Notes under the pieces: model-generated
The model's database searches: none
What the model was told of the DNA's origin: nothing
What the model saw: the letters and a program-made list of their open reading frames with translations, nothing else
Position numbers and translations under genes: made by a program
Shown: piece by piece, positions 44,250-56,802 of the stretch
How the letters are laid out: each line of letters opens with the position of its first letter
Numbering within the stretch: position 1 is the first letter of the stretch
Assembly: GCA_022495995.1 (NCBI GenBank)
Contig: JAFEMH010000167.1
Coordinates: 806,001 to 870,000, forward strand
Direction of reading: 5' to 3'
DNA length: 64,000 nt
Source: Adenophora triphylla var. japonica
Lineage: Eukaryota > Streptophyta > Magnoliopsida > Asterales > Campanulaceae

Positions 44250-46564
44250 TTGGGCCCGGCTTTCCTTTCAATCGCAGACCTGCTTTGAATTATTTTCTAA
44301 AATTTGTTCATCTATTAAGTCTGCATTATTTTCGATTGAATCTGGTTTAATTATTTTTAAATCTTTGTGCTCATTTTTGGTTAAGCGCTCAATCGTTAAA
44401 TTTGCAATCACGGAATACTCGGAAGGATCGACCATTTTATTAAGAGCGATGGGAAAACGCTATCTACAACACAACGACGGTCTTCCGTCGTGAGGACGTC
44501 AGACCTGTCAGAGGACTCAAACTCGATTACAAGGGACTCGGGAGAATGACTCAAGACGTGGGGAACAAACTTAGACACAGAAGGACTGGGACGAGGCTTG
44601 AGCCCAAGCTTCTTGATCATAGTCTCCTTGCTGGCAACCGGTCCCTGAAATGAAGTCCAATTCTGCAATGGCCTCTCTACAACTGTCTCCAAAGTGCTCG
44701 GATCCACAACTGGCCCCTTCTCAAATTCAAGCATGGCCACTACATCATCATCAGAGGAAAAGTCGATCAAGTCCCGGGGATCTTTAGCAACAACAACCCT
44801 TTCTGCAGGTACCTCTGCCGTATGCATTCCACTTTCAGGCTCTGACAGCCCCGGATCTTCGAACAGATTTGCCAAATCACCGTCCATGTCCACGGGGTTT
44901 GCACTGCGGATCTTGTGTATCACAGGCTCATCTAGAGCAAGCTTCTCAAACTGATTGACATAGTCGGGCCCCCAAAAGTGATAGATGTTCTCGTATGTAG
45001 CAGTGACGCCTGGCCTCCTGGGCATACTGATGAACATTTCCTTCATTGGGTTCTGGCTTGTAGCAAACTTTCGTATCATCCCCATCCTCTCTTCCATCTG
45101 ACTTAGCTTTGGTTCCGGGTAAACGAACATTTCACCATCCTCCTTGACAAAGTGTTTATTTAGAGACCAGCTGTAAGGGCGCACATCAGGCTTCTTGTAT
45201 CTTTTGCCGGCAGCTAGGGTCATCCGCTCTTTAAGTGCTTCAGCCTTATCATATGCTTTATCCTCTCCAGTCACAACATATCCCAGACCTCGCTTGTTTC
45301 TCTTAGGTTTCGGCATCTCAAGCTTACACGGCCCTTGTTGGCGCTTTCCTAACCCCAGGCCAGGAATGTAGCTCATGCTTCTCATTATCTTCAATACGGG
45401 AGAAATCTTGTCCGAGGAAGTCGTTAAAATGATAGTGCAAACCTGCCCTTTCGGCTTTTTGATCGTGAAACCACTAAGCATCAGACTTTCTTGGTCATGC
45501 TTGATTTCCATTACCGGCATGGTATTGGTGCTAGTCTCCCCAATAGTGACACTTTCCTCGTAAATGGTTGTCAAAATACCATCCTGTACAAACTTCAAAC
45601 ATTGATGAAGGGTGGAGGCTACCGCTCTGATCTCATATATCCATGGCCTTCCTAATAATGCCGAGAACGTGATAGGAATATCAATGACCTGGAATTCCAC
45701 TGCCATTTCCTTACCCCCGAATAACAGATTCAAAGAAACAATCCCCAACACTGCTCTAGAAGTCGAATTGTAGGCTTTTATAGTCTGGTTAGATGGCTTG
45801 AGACTCTGTGCATCAATGTCTAGCATGCTCATCATCTTTGCAGGAAGCACGTTCATGGCCGAGCCGTTATCCACCAACACATGGGGGATTCGGCGTCCCT
45901 CCAAGGGCACGGTAATGTACAGAGACTCGTTGTGCTTTGAACTGTAAGAAGGAAAATCTAGATCTATAAAAGTGATAATGTTCCCATACTGGGCTGTTCC
46001 GATCAGCTGGCAGGCCTCATCCGGAGTTGCATTGACGGACACCTTAGTTTTGGATAGAGCCTCTTCTAGCTTTAGCTTGTGTGGGTAAGAAGATGTAAGC
46101 AGGGACCGCAAAGAGATATCAGCCTGAGTTCGATTCAGTTGTGTCAAAATTGGGTCCTCCTGGACTTCTTCCTTTCCTGCTGATCTGTAGGGATCTCGAG
46201 AAGCCTGGGGATTTGAAATCGCAATTCCTTTGCCTTTTCTGGATGGATCAGCACTATCTGTTCCCATCATTCTACCCGACCGTGTCAACAAGTTAACTTC
46301 CCGATCGTCTTCAACCACAAAATTTCTGCTAGCTTCTTTAAGATCAACCATTGTAAGTGGAGCAGAGCGAGTGCTGTACGGCCATGCTGCTTGTCTTATC
46401 TCGTTTATGGACAACGGTGCCAAGTTAGCTGCTATTTTGAGCTCTTCCAAAGAGATTGGGGACTCTTTTGGAACTACGGAAGAGATAGCATTGATAACCA
46501 ACCGCTCCTCATATTCATCGTAATCAACATCATTATTTAAATAATGTAAATCATCGAGATACAA
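44250..46564 (-). pseudogene. pol: D3 protease ORF with long linker and G-patch-like motif
   Basis: ATG 46564 (MYLDDLHYL) begins a 718-codon open frame that overlaps the end of gag by 28 bases in the -1 frame. The aspartic protease block is RRIPHVLVDNGSAMNVLP (D-N-G form usual in this lineage), with IDIPITFSALLGRPWIYE downstream. SYIPGLGLGKRQQGP resembles a G-patch, a glycine-rich RNA-interaction motif. An acidic linker follows (DLIDFSSDDDVVAMLEFEKG). A frame shift near 44450 and a TGA near 44265 separate it from RT at 44234. Confidence 0.88.
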
Positions 46565-48849
46565 GAGTAGCAGAAATTGTCTTTCATTTCATTAAAACAA
46601 GGAGTTACATCCGCATTGACTTTCTTACAATCATCACTAACTTTGCCACTTAGAGGCTCTTCAAATTCTATTACATTCACAAAATAATCTTGACCAAAAT
46701 CAATAAGGTTCACATTGTTGTCGGGCAGAGGGTTGTTGATGATGTTGGGACGGGGAGACTTTTTGATCTTCTTCTCGTCAACTAGGCCTTGGATAATCTT
46801 CTTGAGTGTGAAGCAGGTATTGGTGGTGTGTCCTGGGTACTGATGGAATCGGCAATATTTGCTTGTGTCGAGATTGGGATTAGGGTTGAGAGGACTGTAG
46901 TTATCCAAGGGCTTAATCATCCCGGTTCTGAGCAACCCATTGTAAACTTCCTCCGTGGTCATTCCCAAGTCGTCAAACCTTCGCTGCTGCTTCGGCTGGA
47001 ATCTTCTGCCATTATCCCCATTATTGTTTCCTCCTTGCAGATTGTTGACGCTACTATCCTTGACCACTTCCCTGCCTTTCGGCGCCATTGCAGAGACCGG
47101 GTTAGCTGTCCGATACCGGAATCCTCCGCTTCCACTGTTACCACTAGCATTTGCACTTGGAGTGAGGTTAAAAAGCCTGTTCTCGCTTCGAGCGCCCATT
47201 CCAACCATTTCTCTTAGATCTGGGTACCACCCCTTTTCAATGGCCTCCCTCAACACAGGTTTCACACATGACAGGAAAATATCTTTCTGATCTTGCAGGG
47301 GAATCGGTTCCGACAACTCATTGAGTTTGGCGTTCCATCTCTTGTAAAACTCTGTTATTGACTCATCACTTTTCTGAATAGTGCCCACTAGATCATATCT
47401 GGTAGTATGCCACTCGAGGTTTCCCCTATATTTCTCGAGAAAAGTCTCAGTGATCTGGCTCCAAGTGGAGCGACTTTCTTGCTTTAGGGCCAAAAACCAT
47501 GTAAGCGCCGGGCCTTTTAGGGTCAGATGGAAGTGAGAGGCCATAAACTCGGGTGTGCAACCCATCGACCCCATCGTCATCACATAGGTATCAATATGGG
47601 TCTTTGGGCACGCTGTGCCATCAAATTCCATCTTGGGCATCTTGAAATTATGGGGAAGAGGTGTTACTTGAGCCGGATCAACCACTTTAAGGCCGCTGGA
47701 ACCCACTGTCAATTTATCAATTTGTTGTTGCATTTGCCTTAACAAAGTTGTCGCCTCCGGATTCATTCCCGAGATCTGAGGAATAGCAAGAGCCACAGTC
47801 GAAGACGGCACTGGAAATTCTGGAGCAGATCTGATAGGCAAGGCGGCCGGGGGAAGACCGAAGGTACTGGGGACGCTGATGTTGCTGTCCAACAAACTTA
47901 CTGAACTGGGAATCCTATTCCCGTACATATCGTACCCATTTAACTGATCATTCGGATTCTGCGGACCACACTGCGCTAATTGATATCCAAACTGACCTTG
48001 GGTAGAAAATCCGGTACTAACACAGGGAGCTGAATATGGAGTAGAACCATATAGGTGCTGAGTGAGAGGAGAACAAACCGCGGGCTGGGAGAAGTTACTT
48101 TGGAACTGAGACTGATTCTGGGGATGCTGCAGGAACTGAACCTGACAAACTTGGTTTCCTGATAGACGATACTGACTGTTCTGCTGCTGTGGAGCTTGGA
48201 AAACACCCTGCTGCTAACTGGATTGACCATACTGATAACTATCTTGATACATGCTAACCTGGGGTTGGGAATAGATTCCTTGGAACTGGAATCCGTACTG
48301 AGCTTGCGACACTGAGGCATTGGGAGCTGGAGAGGAGGTCAGATCAAAGAAGTTCGATGGTTGACTACCACTTTTGCTGAACCCATGCTGAGCAACTTGG
48401 CTATGTATCTGAGAGATTGGGGGAGGAACCCTTCCTTGGGTATTCACGGCCATTTCTGGAGATGGCATCCGATCAGGACGAGGAGCATAACTCACGGGAG
48501 GAGGCATGGCATGGTAGTTGGGTTGAGGTGCAGAGTGATGAGTGGGTTGAATAGGGGAAGCAAATATGATCCCATTGTTACTATCTTCGGTGATTTCTTC
48601 ATAGGAACCATCCTCTCGGCGGAGCACCGTGATTCCCCTGGCTCGCATGGCCTCGACAAAACGGGTGTGGGCTTCCTCCTCTCGAGCTTTGGCGTTCTGA
48701 GCCAGCAAGTGGGATTCACGTTCCTTAGCCAAAACAGCTTCCAGAGTTACTCTCAACTTTTCTACGGACATGTCATTCAAACCCGGCTGACCCATCGAGA
48801 CTGAACCTCCAACTGACTGAGTAGAAAACACATCACCATTTCCTGCCAT
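46537..48849 (-). pseudogene. gag: D3 gag
   Basis: The start is probably ATG 48849 (MAGNGDV), because D4 has a matching start MSGAKDM at 56802. The N-terminus has a helical block LEAVLAKERESHLLAQNAKA and TRFVEAMRARGITVLRREDG. A Gln-rich linker follows with one TAG at about 48214-48216 (probably from CAG). Core: MPKMEFDGTACPKTHIDTYV, LTLKGPALTWFLALKQ, FLEKYRGNLEWHTTRYDL. Then KQQRRFDDLGMTTEEVYNGL and the knuckle YCRFHQYPGHTTNTC (C-x2-H-x4-H-x4-C). About 770 codons with a single stop: the best-preserved gag here. Confidence 0.93.
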
Positions 48850-50058
48850 TTCTGATTCTGAATTGACTGAAACCCCAGAAACTGTTTGCACCTCCTCGAC
48901 AACACAGACTAGACGGGCTCCCAGAACAGAAGAGCGGATCCAACTCACCGTAACTGTAGGGGTAGATAAGGATTGATAAGGTGGTGAAGGAAGAAGACTT
49001 TGAGGAAGTACGGGAGAGGGAAGGACTCGCGCAAACAACTTATTTATGTTAAGGTATAAATCGGTATTTTAAATCCTAAATATGGTTAGGAAAGGATAAG
49101 CCTTTATTTACGCAATCTATACCTCGGGGAAACCTAGGGACGCAACATTCAAATTACACCAAATGCTTTGCATTGAAATTAACAATAGGTAATGATACCT
49201 AAACAAGACCTAAAAACCGTATGGGACGGACGAGTGGTCCAAATTTCATGGGAAATTTGGGCAGCATAACGGGTATTCTTGAAGAATTTCAAAGAAAAAT
49301 CCGGCATGACCTCTCGTCGGCGCACGGTGACAATGCGGCAAGATCTCTCGTTAGAACACGTCACGAGAGTGACATGTCCTCATGTGAAACCATGTTGCAT
49401 TGGCAACATGCCCACAAAGGTAAGGTTTTGGGAAAGGTATGAAGGCCTATTGCAAATTCCGAAACAACTCATTTTAGGGTGATTAAAATGTTGTATCCAA
49501 AACCAACCATGGGTAAGCTTTACAAGTGTGGCGCCACCTATGATGCGCTAGGGGGATAGGTTTGATATTAGGCGCTCAAGCGTAGGCGACATACATCACC
49601 GTTCGCGATGCCGTCAATCTCACCTGAGGGTTCTAAATCTATGTGAAGTAGTTTGCGGATGACTATGTTCTTTTATTTATGAAAAAACAAATTTTTTTAT
49701 TTTCTTTTTTTATTTGAAAGGGAAAAACAAACGGAAAAGAAACACACACACTCTACAGAACAACAAAGGTACAATAATCAACTGCGCAATTTGATCCAAG
49801 GGACTGCCCTCAAACTAGCATCTGAAAAATGATCAGTGACCAATCCTGTCGCGTGACATAGGACAGCATGGTACAATCCTGTCGCACGACTTGTGTAGTC
49901 ACTGAACTTGAACCCTGCAAATGGAATTCAGCCCCTGCATCCCCATGGTAAGGAACAAAGCAATATAACAGAGCACATCAATAAACAACATGAAGCACAC
50001 AAAAAGCACGCAAATCTCACAATCCAATAAAATGCATGTACCACAAAAGGTTATCAAT
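48850..50058 (-). other. D3 leader, part between gag and the D4 insertion
   Basis: Long untranslated leader, closely matched by D4 leader 56803-58060. Dyad copies occur at 49848 and 49882. No gene is seen on either strand. The leader continues on the far side of D4 at 59364-59447. Confidence 0.75.
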
Positions 50059-50063
50059 GATGC

Positions 50064-51673
50064 TGAATGTATGCTCGCCAAAAAAATAAAATTTTAAGAG
50101 TCGCCACGCCGTTTTAAAGGAAACATTGAAAACCTTTTTGAAAAGAGAATTTGAGTTCGGGGGTTAGGTTACGTGTTGGGAAGAACCGAGGGTTCACCAA
50201 ACATGCCTCATCCGCAGATGAGTCTTTCTATGTTCAACATCCAAAACATTCAATGAGTGTGTGCAAATGTATGAGACAAAATATGTATAAAATGCATGGA
50301 AGTGCTTTGTTTAATTGCTCAAAGGGAAACATTACAACTTGTGAGCCATTGATCATGGGAGGCCACATCCCATATTACAAGGAGGACAAAAAACTTACAA
50401 TTGAAAAATGACTTCTGCAGAGCGACAAAGAGTGTCGCGTGACACAGGATCTGCTTTGCAGATTATGTCGCGTGACACAAACTATCACATGCAGAAGCCT
50501 TACAAATCAAGCACATAATTGACATAGATCTACCTAATCACTTCAAATGAGTGTGGATATTGAAGATCCACACTCTGTTTTGAGTGACAAGTGACCTGGA
50601 TAAACAAACTTACAACTGAAATGATAGTCTTTGCATAGGGCTAGTTATGTCGCGCTACACAGGATGGATGAGACCAATTGTGTCGCGTGACATAACGTTG
50701 CCTTCTGCAGAGACTTTACAAGTAAGAAACAGATTCAACAGGTACCAAATCAGATCAAGCCACCACACCAATTCAATTCAGATAACTACGAATAGACTAA
50801 GGATTGACCAAAGGGATGTAGATATGGGAGATCCACACTCCCTTGGCAATCAAGCCACAAATACCAATAGATCACATCATGAACATGAACAATAATAAGC
50901 AAAACAGATTAAACAGAGAGATGGCGATTGCCACTTGATAATCAGAAGCGGATGGAGCTTGATTATCAAGTGGAGGAATGGAAATTGGACTGAATTGCAA
51001 GGAGAAAATGAACAAATATGAGAGATAGAGGAGAGGAATTTGTTACCCTTGTAGTCCTCAACCTCCACACCAAGTTAGGTGTAGAAGCCTTCAAATCAGC
51101 TGCTTGAAGGAGATTTGGATCTCAGATCTGAGGAGGAACTGTGGTATTCAGTTGGTATGTGTAGGGGTATTGGATGTAGATGGGTGAGGTGATATGAGAG
51201 ATGAAGGAATTGGAAGGGAATTGGTATAGGTTTGTGTGGAAGGAGGAGAGGGACTGGTTTCTGAAGGAATTTTGGCATTATGACTTTGGGAGGTCGAAAA
51301 GGGATCCTGAAATGAGAGGGGTAGGGTCCAATTTATAGCTGCAGATTAGAGGTAAGGTATGTCGCATGACCTCCTGTGTTAGTTTTCTGTGGCTCGAATT
51401 GTCGCGTGACACAACATGCCCATAACCATTTTTGGCGCCAATTTGCTATTCCGGAACCTTCCAACGTAATTCCTCAAAGGTCCAAATGGTTTAATTCCCT
51501 GTAGGTCCTTTTGCCTGGAAGAATTTCTTAAAAGCACTTCCTTCGTGGGAAACTTATAAAAAGTTCCCGGAAGTCTCGAAATGGATCGGGAATTTACCAA
51601 AACGCCCCTAATGCAATTTTATCATATTAAAATGCATCTAAAAAGGGTCGCGAATCGGATTGGCATACTTACA
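50064..51673 (-). repeat. D4 3' LTR (1,610 bp)
   Basis: Longer than other D LTRs because a segment containing the CpG dyads and a short GAAGATCCACACTC-type motif is present twice (about 50410-50580 and 50640-50845). It is followed by the polypurine tract at 51674. It differs more from the 5' LTR of D4 than that LTR does from the LTRs of D3. Confidence 0.9.
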
Positions 51674-51939
51674 GAGCCCCTCAGCAATGTCACTTATGGA
51701 AAAAGTGAGGTTGTCGATAAAAGAAGACCCAATCCCAATGAGCGGTTGGGGATACGGCGGATGGTTGGACGATGACCTGGTGAGATCGAATGGCTGGACC
51801 TTTGGAGAAAGGATTCCTACGTATCCCTAGGAGGGAATCAAGTCGGTCGTAGTTCAGACGAAACTGTTGGGTGAAGGAAACCAAGGCAAAAGGGTAGAAA
51901 TATGCTTTCATACCTTTGTTGTGCTTACCTGACTGATGA

Positions 51940-52830
51940 TGATTGGTCGTCTGACAAGGGCATTTGCTGATGATCAATCTCCGTCCAACACGGGCTCTTG
52001 ATGATCTTCTGTCCGACACGGGCTTTCGGTGATGATCTTCCGTCCGACATGGGAATTTGACGATGACCTCTTTCGTCCGACATGGGCATTTGATGATGAC
52101 CTTCCGTCCAACACAGGATATTTGATGGTGGTTCTTCCGTCCGACACAGGATATTGATGATGAATTTCCGGGATATTGATGATGAAACCTCCGTCCAACA
52201 CGGGATATTGATGATGAGACTTCCATCCAACACGGGCATTTGATGATGATCTTCCGTCCAACATGGGAGTTTGCTGAAGAATCTCCGTCCGACACGGGAT
52301 ATTGATGATGAAACTTCCGTCCAACACGGGAACTGATGATAATCCTTCGTCCAACACGGGAAATGATGATAAGCATCCGTCCAACACGGGCGATTGATGA
52401 TGACCTTCTGTCCGACACGGGAATTGATGAAGAATCTCCGTCCGACACAGGCAATTTATGATAATCCTCCATCCCACACGGGAAATGATAATGAACCTTC
52501 CGTCTGACACGGGATATTGATGAACCTTCCGTCCGACATGGGAATTGATGATGAACCTTCCGTCCGACATGGGAACTTTGATGAACCTTTCGTTCGACAC
52601 GGGAATTTTGATGAACCTTTCGTCCGACACGGGCATTTGGTGATGAGCTTCCCGATGGACTTTGTTGTTGATTCAGCCTAGCAGAACTGGCTTTGATGGT
52701 GATTCCTCCGTCCAACACGGGATTTTTGATGATGAACCTCCGTCCGACATGGGCAATTGATGATAATTCTCCGTCGAACACGGGGAAAGATGATAAAACC
52801 TCCGTCCAACACGGGATATGGATTATAATT
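51940..52830 (-). repeat. D4 tandem array, about 25 units
   Basis: Unit core CTTCCGTCCGACACGGG followed by a variable ATTGATGATGAA, with a period near 31 bp but uneven. It occupies the place of the 31-bp array in D3 yet has an unrelated sequence. Long open frames on the minus strand across it (one of 391 codons) only reflect repetition. Confidence 0.92.
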
Positions 52831-52857
52831 TGCCGAAGCTGATTATTGCTTGAAGAT

Positions 52858-54360
52858 TGAGGCATATGAAACTCCTTTTGCCGAGCAATGCTTGGAGACT
52901 GGGGCAGTTGAGCCTCTTTTTGTCAAGCAATGCTGATGAATCCGAAGATGACGAGATTGATGATGATGATAAAGGCGGGATATGCCAACTGCATGATTTG
53001 GAATCCTTGTCCGAGTTGCAATTTAAGGAGCAGTCCTCACGATCAGATCATGATCACTTTGATTATTATACCCTGTGGGGGGGGGGAACACAACACTCTA
53101 GGCAATTTGCATTTTATTTGACTTGAATTTTCGCATTATTGATCTTTTGTTGCACAAGTCCATCTCAGCTGGGGATGTAGATGGAGTGAGGATTTTGCAC
53201 GGCTTGACAAGCGGATATGTATGTAGCAATCATGATGGATTGTGTATGGGATGAAATGTGCATATGATGGGGTGGACCCTCTCCCATGAGGTGGGGAAGT
53301 GTATGAGTGATGGATGATATGATGCAGCTTAGGCAAGTCGGGGATGCTTCCGGGAGTATTGGTTGCAGTAGGTTTATTGTTGCTGATGAGAACAAAGTGT
53401 GTCGCGCACCCGAGACGGCAAGTAGCAGAGAACGTGCAGAGATTGATCTCGGCTTGAAGAAGCCCCAGTTGATAATGCGAAGTAAACCCGAGGGGAATCT
53501 GGGAGAACAGCTTGACAAAGCCCCAGTTTGATGAGATTCAATGCAGCCTTATTGCAGATAGTGTCATCTTGTGGCCGAGGAGCCAACCCATCATTTCAAA
53601 CCGCAGTCAATCAGTCACTGGACAAGACTCGGAAATGTTTACGTGCAGGGACATATCTTTCGAGGGAGGGAATGGATCCCGATTTTGTGACACACTCGCT
53701 TTTGGGTTTGACTCTTTTGGGAGAGTATAAACATTGCAAGGTGTGGAAAAGTGTATGGAAGCCCCTGCTAATTGAAAACAGTGTTTGGCTCTATCTTCCT
53801 ATGATGTAGAAAGAGAAGACTTGCCGAGACACTTGAAAACTTGTCTTATTCGTGATGATCACAAGGCTGCTTAAAACCCTTTATTGATGTTCGGGTTATT
53901 CAAACAATAATCCTGATATGAGCAAATATTCCAATTAATCGAGAGGAGAAAACCAACTGATATCGAGAATTAATCTTCGAAAGATGGAAATAAGATCTGT
54001 GTATGGGGACGGCCCTTGAGGAGATCGAATTTTCTGAGATCTGGAGAGTTGACGCACAAGTCTCTTTGGAGTGTCAATGAAGAACACGGATGCGAAGCCC
54101 CAGTGAGACATTCGCGAGAGGTGTTTTGCGGAGGAAAAATGAAATATGCCCACATGAAAATGTCGAATGAATAGATTGAGTTTGCACAATTTTTGATTGA
54201 CGATCTTGAACCGAGATGGATTTGGCTCCGATTTAAGCAAGCAACAAAACATTAATCTGATTTAGCTCTAGAAGAATTAGAGTGAAACTGCCATCCGATA
54301 GGAAATGCGATTGGATTTCAGGGTTTCGATCGGCCTTCGGGTGATTTAGAACATCATGAC
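52858..54360. other. D4 3' region, unassigned
   Basis: The part near 53270-53340 matches D3 near 38720. No intact counterpart of D3's antisense ORF could be recognised. A run of nine Gs lies near 53078. No gene is supported. Confidence 0.5.
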
Positions 54361-54363
54361 ATG

Positions 54364-54560
54364 TCCTCTTAAGATGAGAGGTCGGCTGGGTTTTTTTGCT
54401 GACTGAACCTCTAAAGATGAGAGGTTGGCTTTTAGGGATGTGTTTGGGATTTCTAAGGTGAGGGAATTGATTGCCTCTAAGAGTGAGAGGTCAAATTTGG
54501 CTTTGGTAAGGTCAAAGGTAAGGGTAATGGTAATATCCTCTAAAAATGAGAGGATGGCTT
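54364..54560. repeat. Four imperfect CCTCTnAAnATGAGAGG hairpin repeats
   Basis: CCTCTTAAGATGAGAGG, CCTCTAAAGATGAGAGG, CCTCTAAGAGTGAGAGG and CCTCTAAAAATGAGAGG recur about every 40-80 bases. Each can form a short CCTCT/AGAGG stem. Confidence 0.7.
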
Positions 54561-54689
54561 GGGATCGGTTAGAGGTAATGGTGAGGGGACATCCATGCTA
54601 TTTTTTTATTTGCTCTGATGTTCCCTTTGAGTAACGACCGAATCCTTTGACTTTTGCTTTTGAGAGGATTGCTAGGGACTAGGCTCTCT

Positions 54690-54743
54690 TTTCCTTTTCT
54701 TTTCTTTCTTTCTTTCTTTTCTTCTCTTTTTTTCTCTTTTTCT

Positions 54744-54836
<93 letters not shown>
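54690..54836. repeat. Pyrimidine run and (TA)n microsatellite
   Basis: A CTTT-rich run is followed by about 91 bases of pure TA repeat (54746-54836). Open frames through it encode only alternating Ile/Tyr and are not genes. Confidence 0.97.
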
Positions 54837-54840
<4 letters not shown>

Positions 54841-55550
54841 CTTCTCTCTCGTTTTCTAATTCTGTTTTTGAGAGAGAACTTCAGCTAGTCCCCAGGATGG
54901 ATCATTGCATTCCGCCATTCTTGAGCTTGGAGATGGTCAATTTTCTTTTGAATCACGAGAGTCTCAAGGATAGTCCCTCTTTCTTCTGGAGATGGTTAGA
55001 CGAGTTTCAAAACGTGCCGATCTTGAAATGAAGTGATATTATTTGGTGAGGGTGAGGTAATGGTTTTCCTAAGGGTGAAAGGATTCAGCCGCATTCCATA
55101 CCGGATGATCTAGACAAGATCAAGGCCTTATTGCTTGCTAAAGCTTAACTGAGAGAGATTATTGCAAATTCGTTGAGCGATGAACGATGAATGCGACGAA
55201 ATAGATGTGAGCATATTAGATGAAAGATGGGGAGTTGGTAGGCCCCAATTTGAGAAAGATATCAGTCGTTTTTCTCAATCCGATCAATTTAAATATTAAT
55301 CACTTCAAAGCATTAGTAATTGAGCAGCACAAATGATCATGTAGAATAAAACCATTTCAATTAAGTGTAACGTGGGTGTGCAAGTGATGTCTCGAGTCTA
55401 GCAAGAAGAGAAACAATGATTTTTGTTACTGCAATAAAAAGACTCATAACATAGACATAATAGACTCAAATCATCAAAGGGACATTCACTACCAAAAATG
55501 AAAACAATCTAGACCCTACAATGACTGATTGACTGACTTCTTCGGATGGA
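54837..55550. other. D4 stretch where pol would be expected
   Basis: By alignment with D3, pol should lie here. About 700 bases without any RT, RNase H or integrase motif are present instead. Nothing recognisable is seen. Confidence 0.6.
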
Positions 55551-55554
55551 GTGC

Positions 55555-55990
55555 CATTGCAATCATAGAAGGGGGTTGTTAACTACCTTGGGAGGAGCTT
55601 TCTCAATCTTGCCTTCATCAACCAGCCTTTGGATAAGCAGCTTCAGGTGAACACAATCATCGGTGACGTGGCCGGGATATTGGTGATTGTAGCAATACTT
55701 GCTGCGATCTAAATCCGGATTTGGTCAAGTGGATTGATCATTCCCCTTCGAACCAACCCATTGAACGCTTCTTCAGTTGTTATTCCCAGATCATCAAATT
55801 CTCGCTGCTTGCGAGGTGGAAACCGACCACGATTCTGGACACCACTTTCCTTATGGGAGCCCTTTTCGATCTTCCCTTCATCAATGAGTTCCTGGATGAT
55901 CACCCTCAACTGTCTGCACTCATGAGTGGTATGGCCAGGATATCGGTGATAGTAGCAATACTTGCTTGTGTCCAGCTTTATGTTGTGATG
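55555..55990 (-). pseudogene. gag: D4 gag fragments with duplicated zinc knuckle
   Basis: Two knuckle modules lie in a row on the minus strand. One (about 55990-55860) reads KYCYYHRYPGHTTHEC then LRVIIQELIDEGKIEKG. After KQREFDDLGITTEEAFNGLV comes a second (about 55705-55590) reading KYCYNHQYPGHVTDDC then LKLLIQRLVDEGKIEKA. D3 has only one such module after the same FDDLG block. The arrangement suggests an unequal exchange or template jump during gag copying. Frames are broken near 55710. Confidence 0.82.
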
Positions 55991-56337
55991 AGGAGGGCTA
56001 TAATTGACTAGTGGCTAAACCAGTCCTCCGCTCACAAAGACCTTGAGGAATTGATTCATAGGCATTCCCAAATCACCCCAGTACTATTTTTTTCTTTCCA
56101 TCTGAGCTACCTTTGGAGATGACCCGGGTATTGGCGCCCCTTGCTGGATAGGATTCATGGAAGGAATGAAAGACATTTGATTAACGGTTACTTATGAGGC
56201 TGGTCCTGAACGTTGATCTTGCGGAGATGATGAGTTGAAGCCATAAGATGAAATCATTTATGGTTGAGAAATACTTCCTTGAAGAGGAGTTTGGTCAGCG
56301 TGGAATGGCAGTGATACCTTCTGGTTGAAATGGCTAT

Positions 56338-56802
56338 TCACATAATGACCTGTCCTTGGGAATCTTGCTGATACTGACTCTGCAACCCAAACTGGTTAGG
56401 AGAACTAAAAGCATTGGGAATCGGTTGTCCATCCGAAATCTGAGCTTGGCTAACTTGAAGCACCGGAGGAAGAATCTTGTCTTTCTCATTCCCATTTGTC
56501 CCTTTCATCACATTCCCAGCCCCATGATCAACGCTGATAGCACCGATGATCTCTTTGTATGACCCATCTTCGTGATGAATTACTGTGATCCCTCGGACTC
56601 GCATGGCTTCCACAAACCTAGTGTGCGTTTCCTCTTCTCGGGCCTTAGCAATTTGGGCAAGCAACTGAGCCTTGCACTCACGAACCATGGCAGCTTCAAG
56701 AGCAGTTTGCAACTCTACCACCGACAAATCATTCATGTCCAACTGACCCAAAGCAAAAGGACTTCCACACTGAGCAGACGACATATCCTTTGCACCAGAC
56801 AT
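56338..56802 (-). pseudogene. gag: D4 gag N-terminus
   Basis: ATG 56802 (MSGAKDM). LQTALEAAMVRECKAQLLAQ, AKAREEETHTRFVEAMRVRG and HHEDGSYKEI match the D3 gag N-terminus. The capsid core present in D3 is missing between here and the knuckle fragments. Upstream codons to 56892 are open but not conserved with D3, so the internal ATG is preferred. Confidence 0.85.

Noticed and set aside
41130..49038. Integrated pararetrovirus (caulimovirid) sequence
   Set aside because: Integrase, LTRs, primer site and target duplication are present and no movement protein is seen, so it is a Ty3 retrotransposon.
51690..52865. 391-codon open frame on the minus strand
   Set aside because: It runs through the D4 tandem array; the peptide only repeats the unit and has no domain.
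52857..53126. 89-codon acidic ORF in D4
   Set aside because: It contains an Asp-rich stretch and a G-run but no counterpart was recognised in D3, so it cannot be supported as a gene.
54654..55031. 125-codon ORF
   Set aside because: It consists of translated pyrimidine and TA microsatellite sequence.
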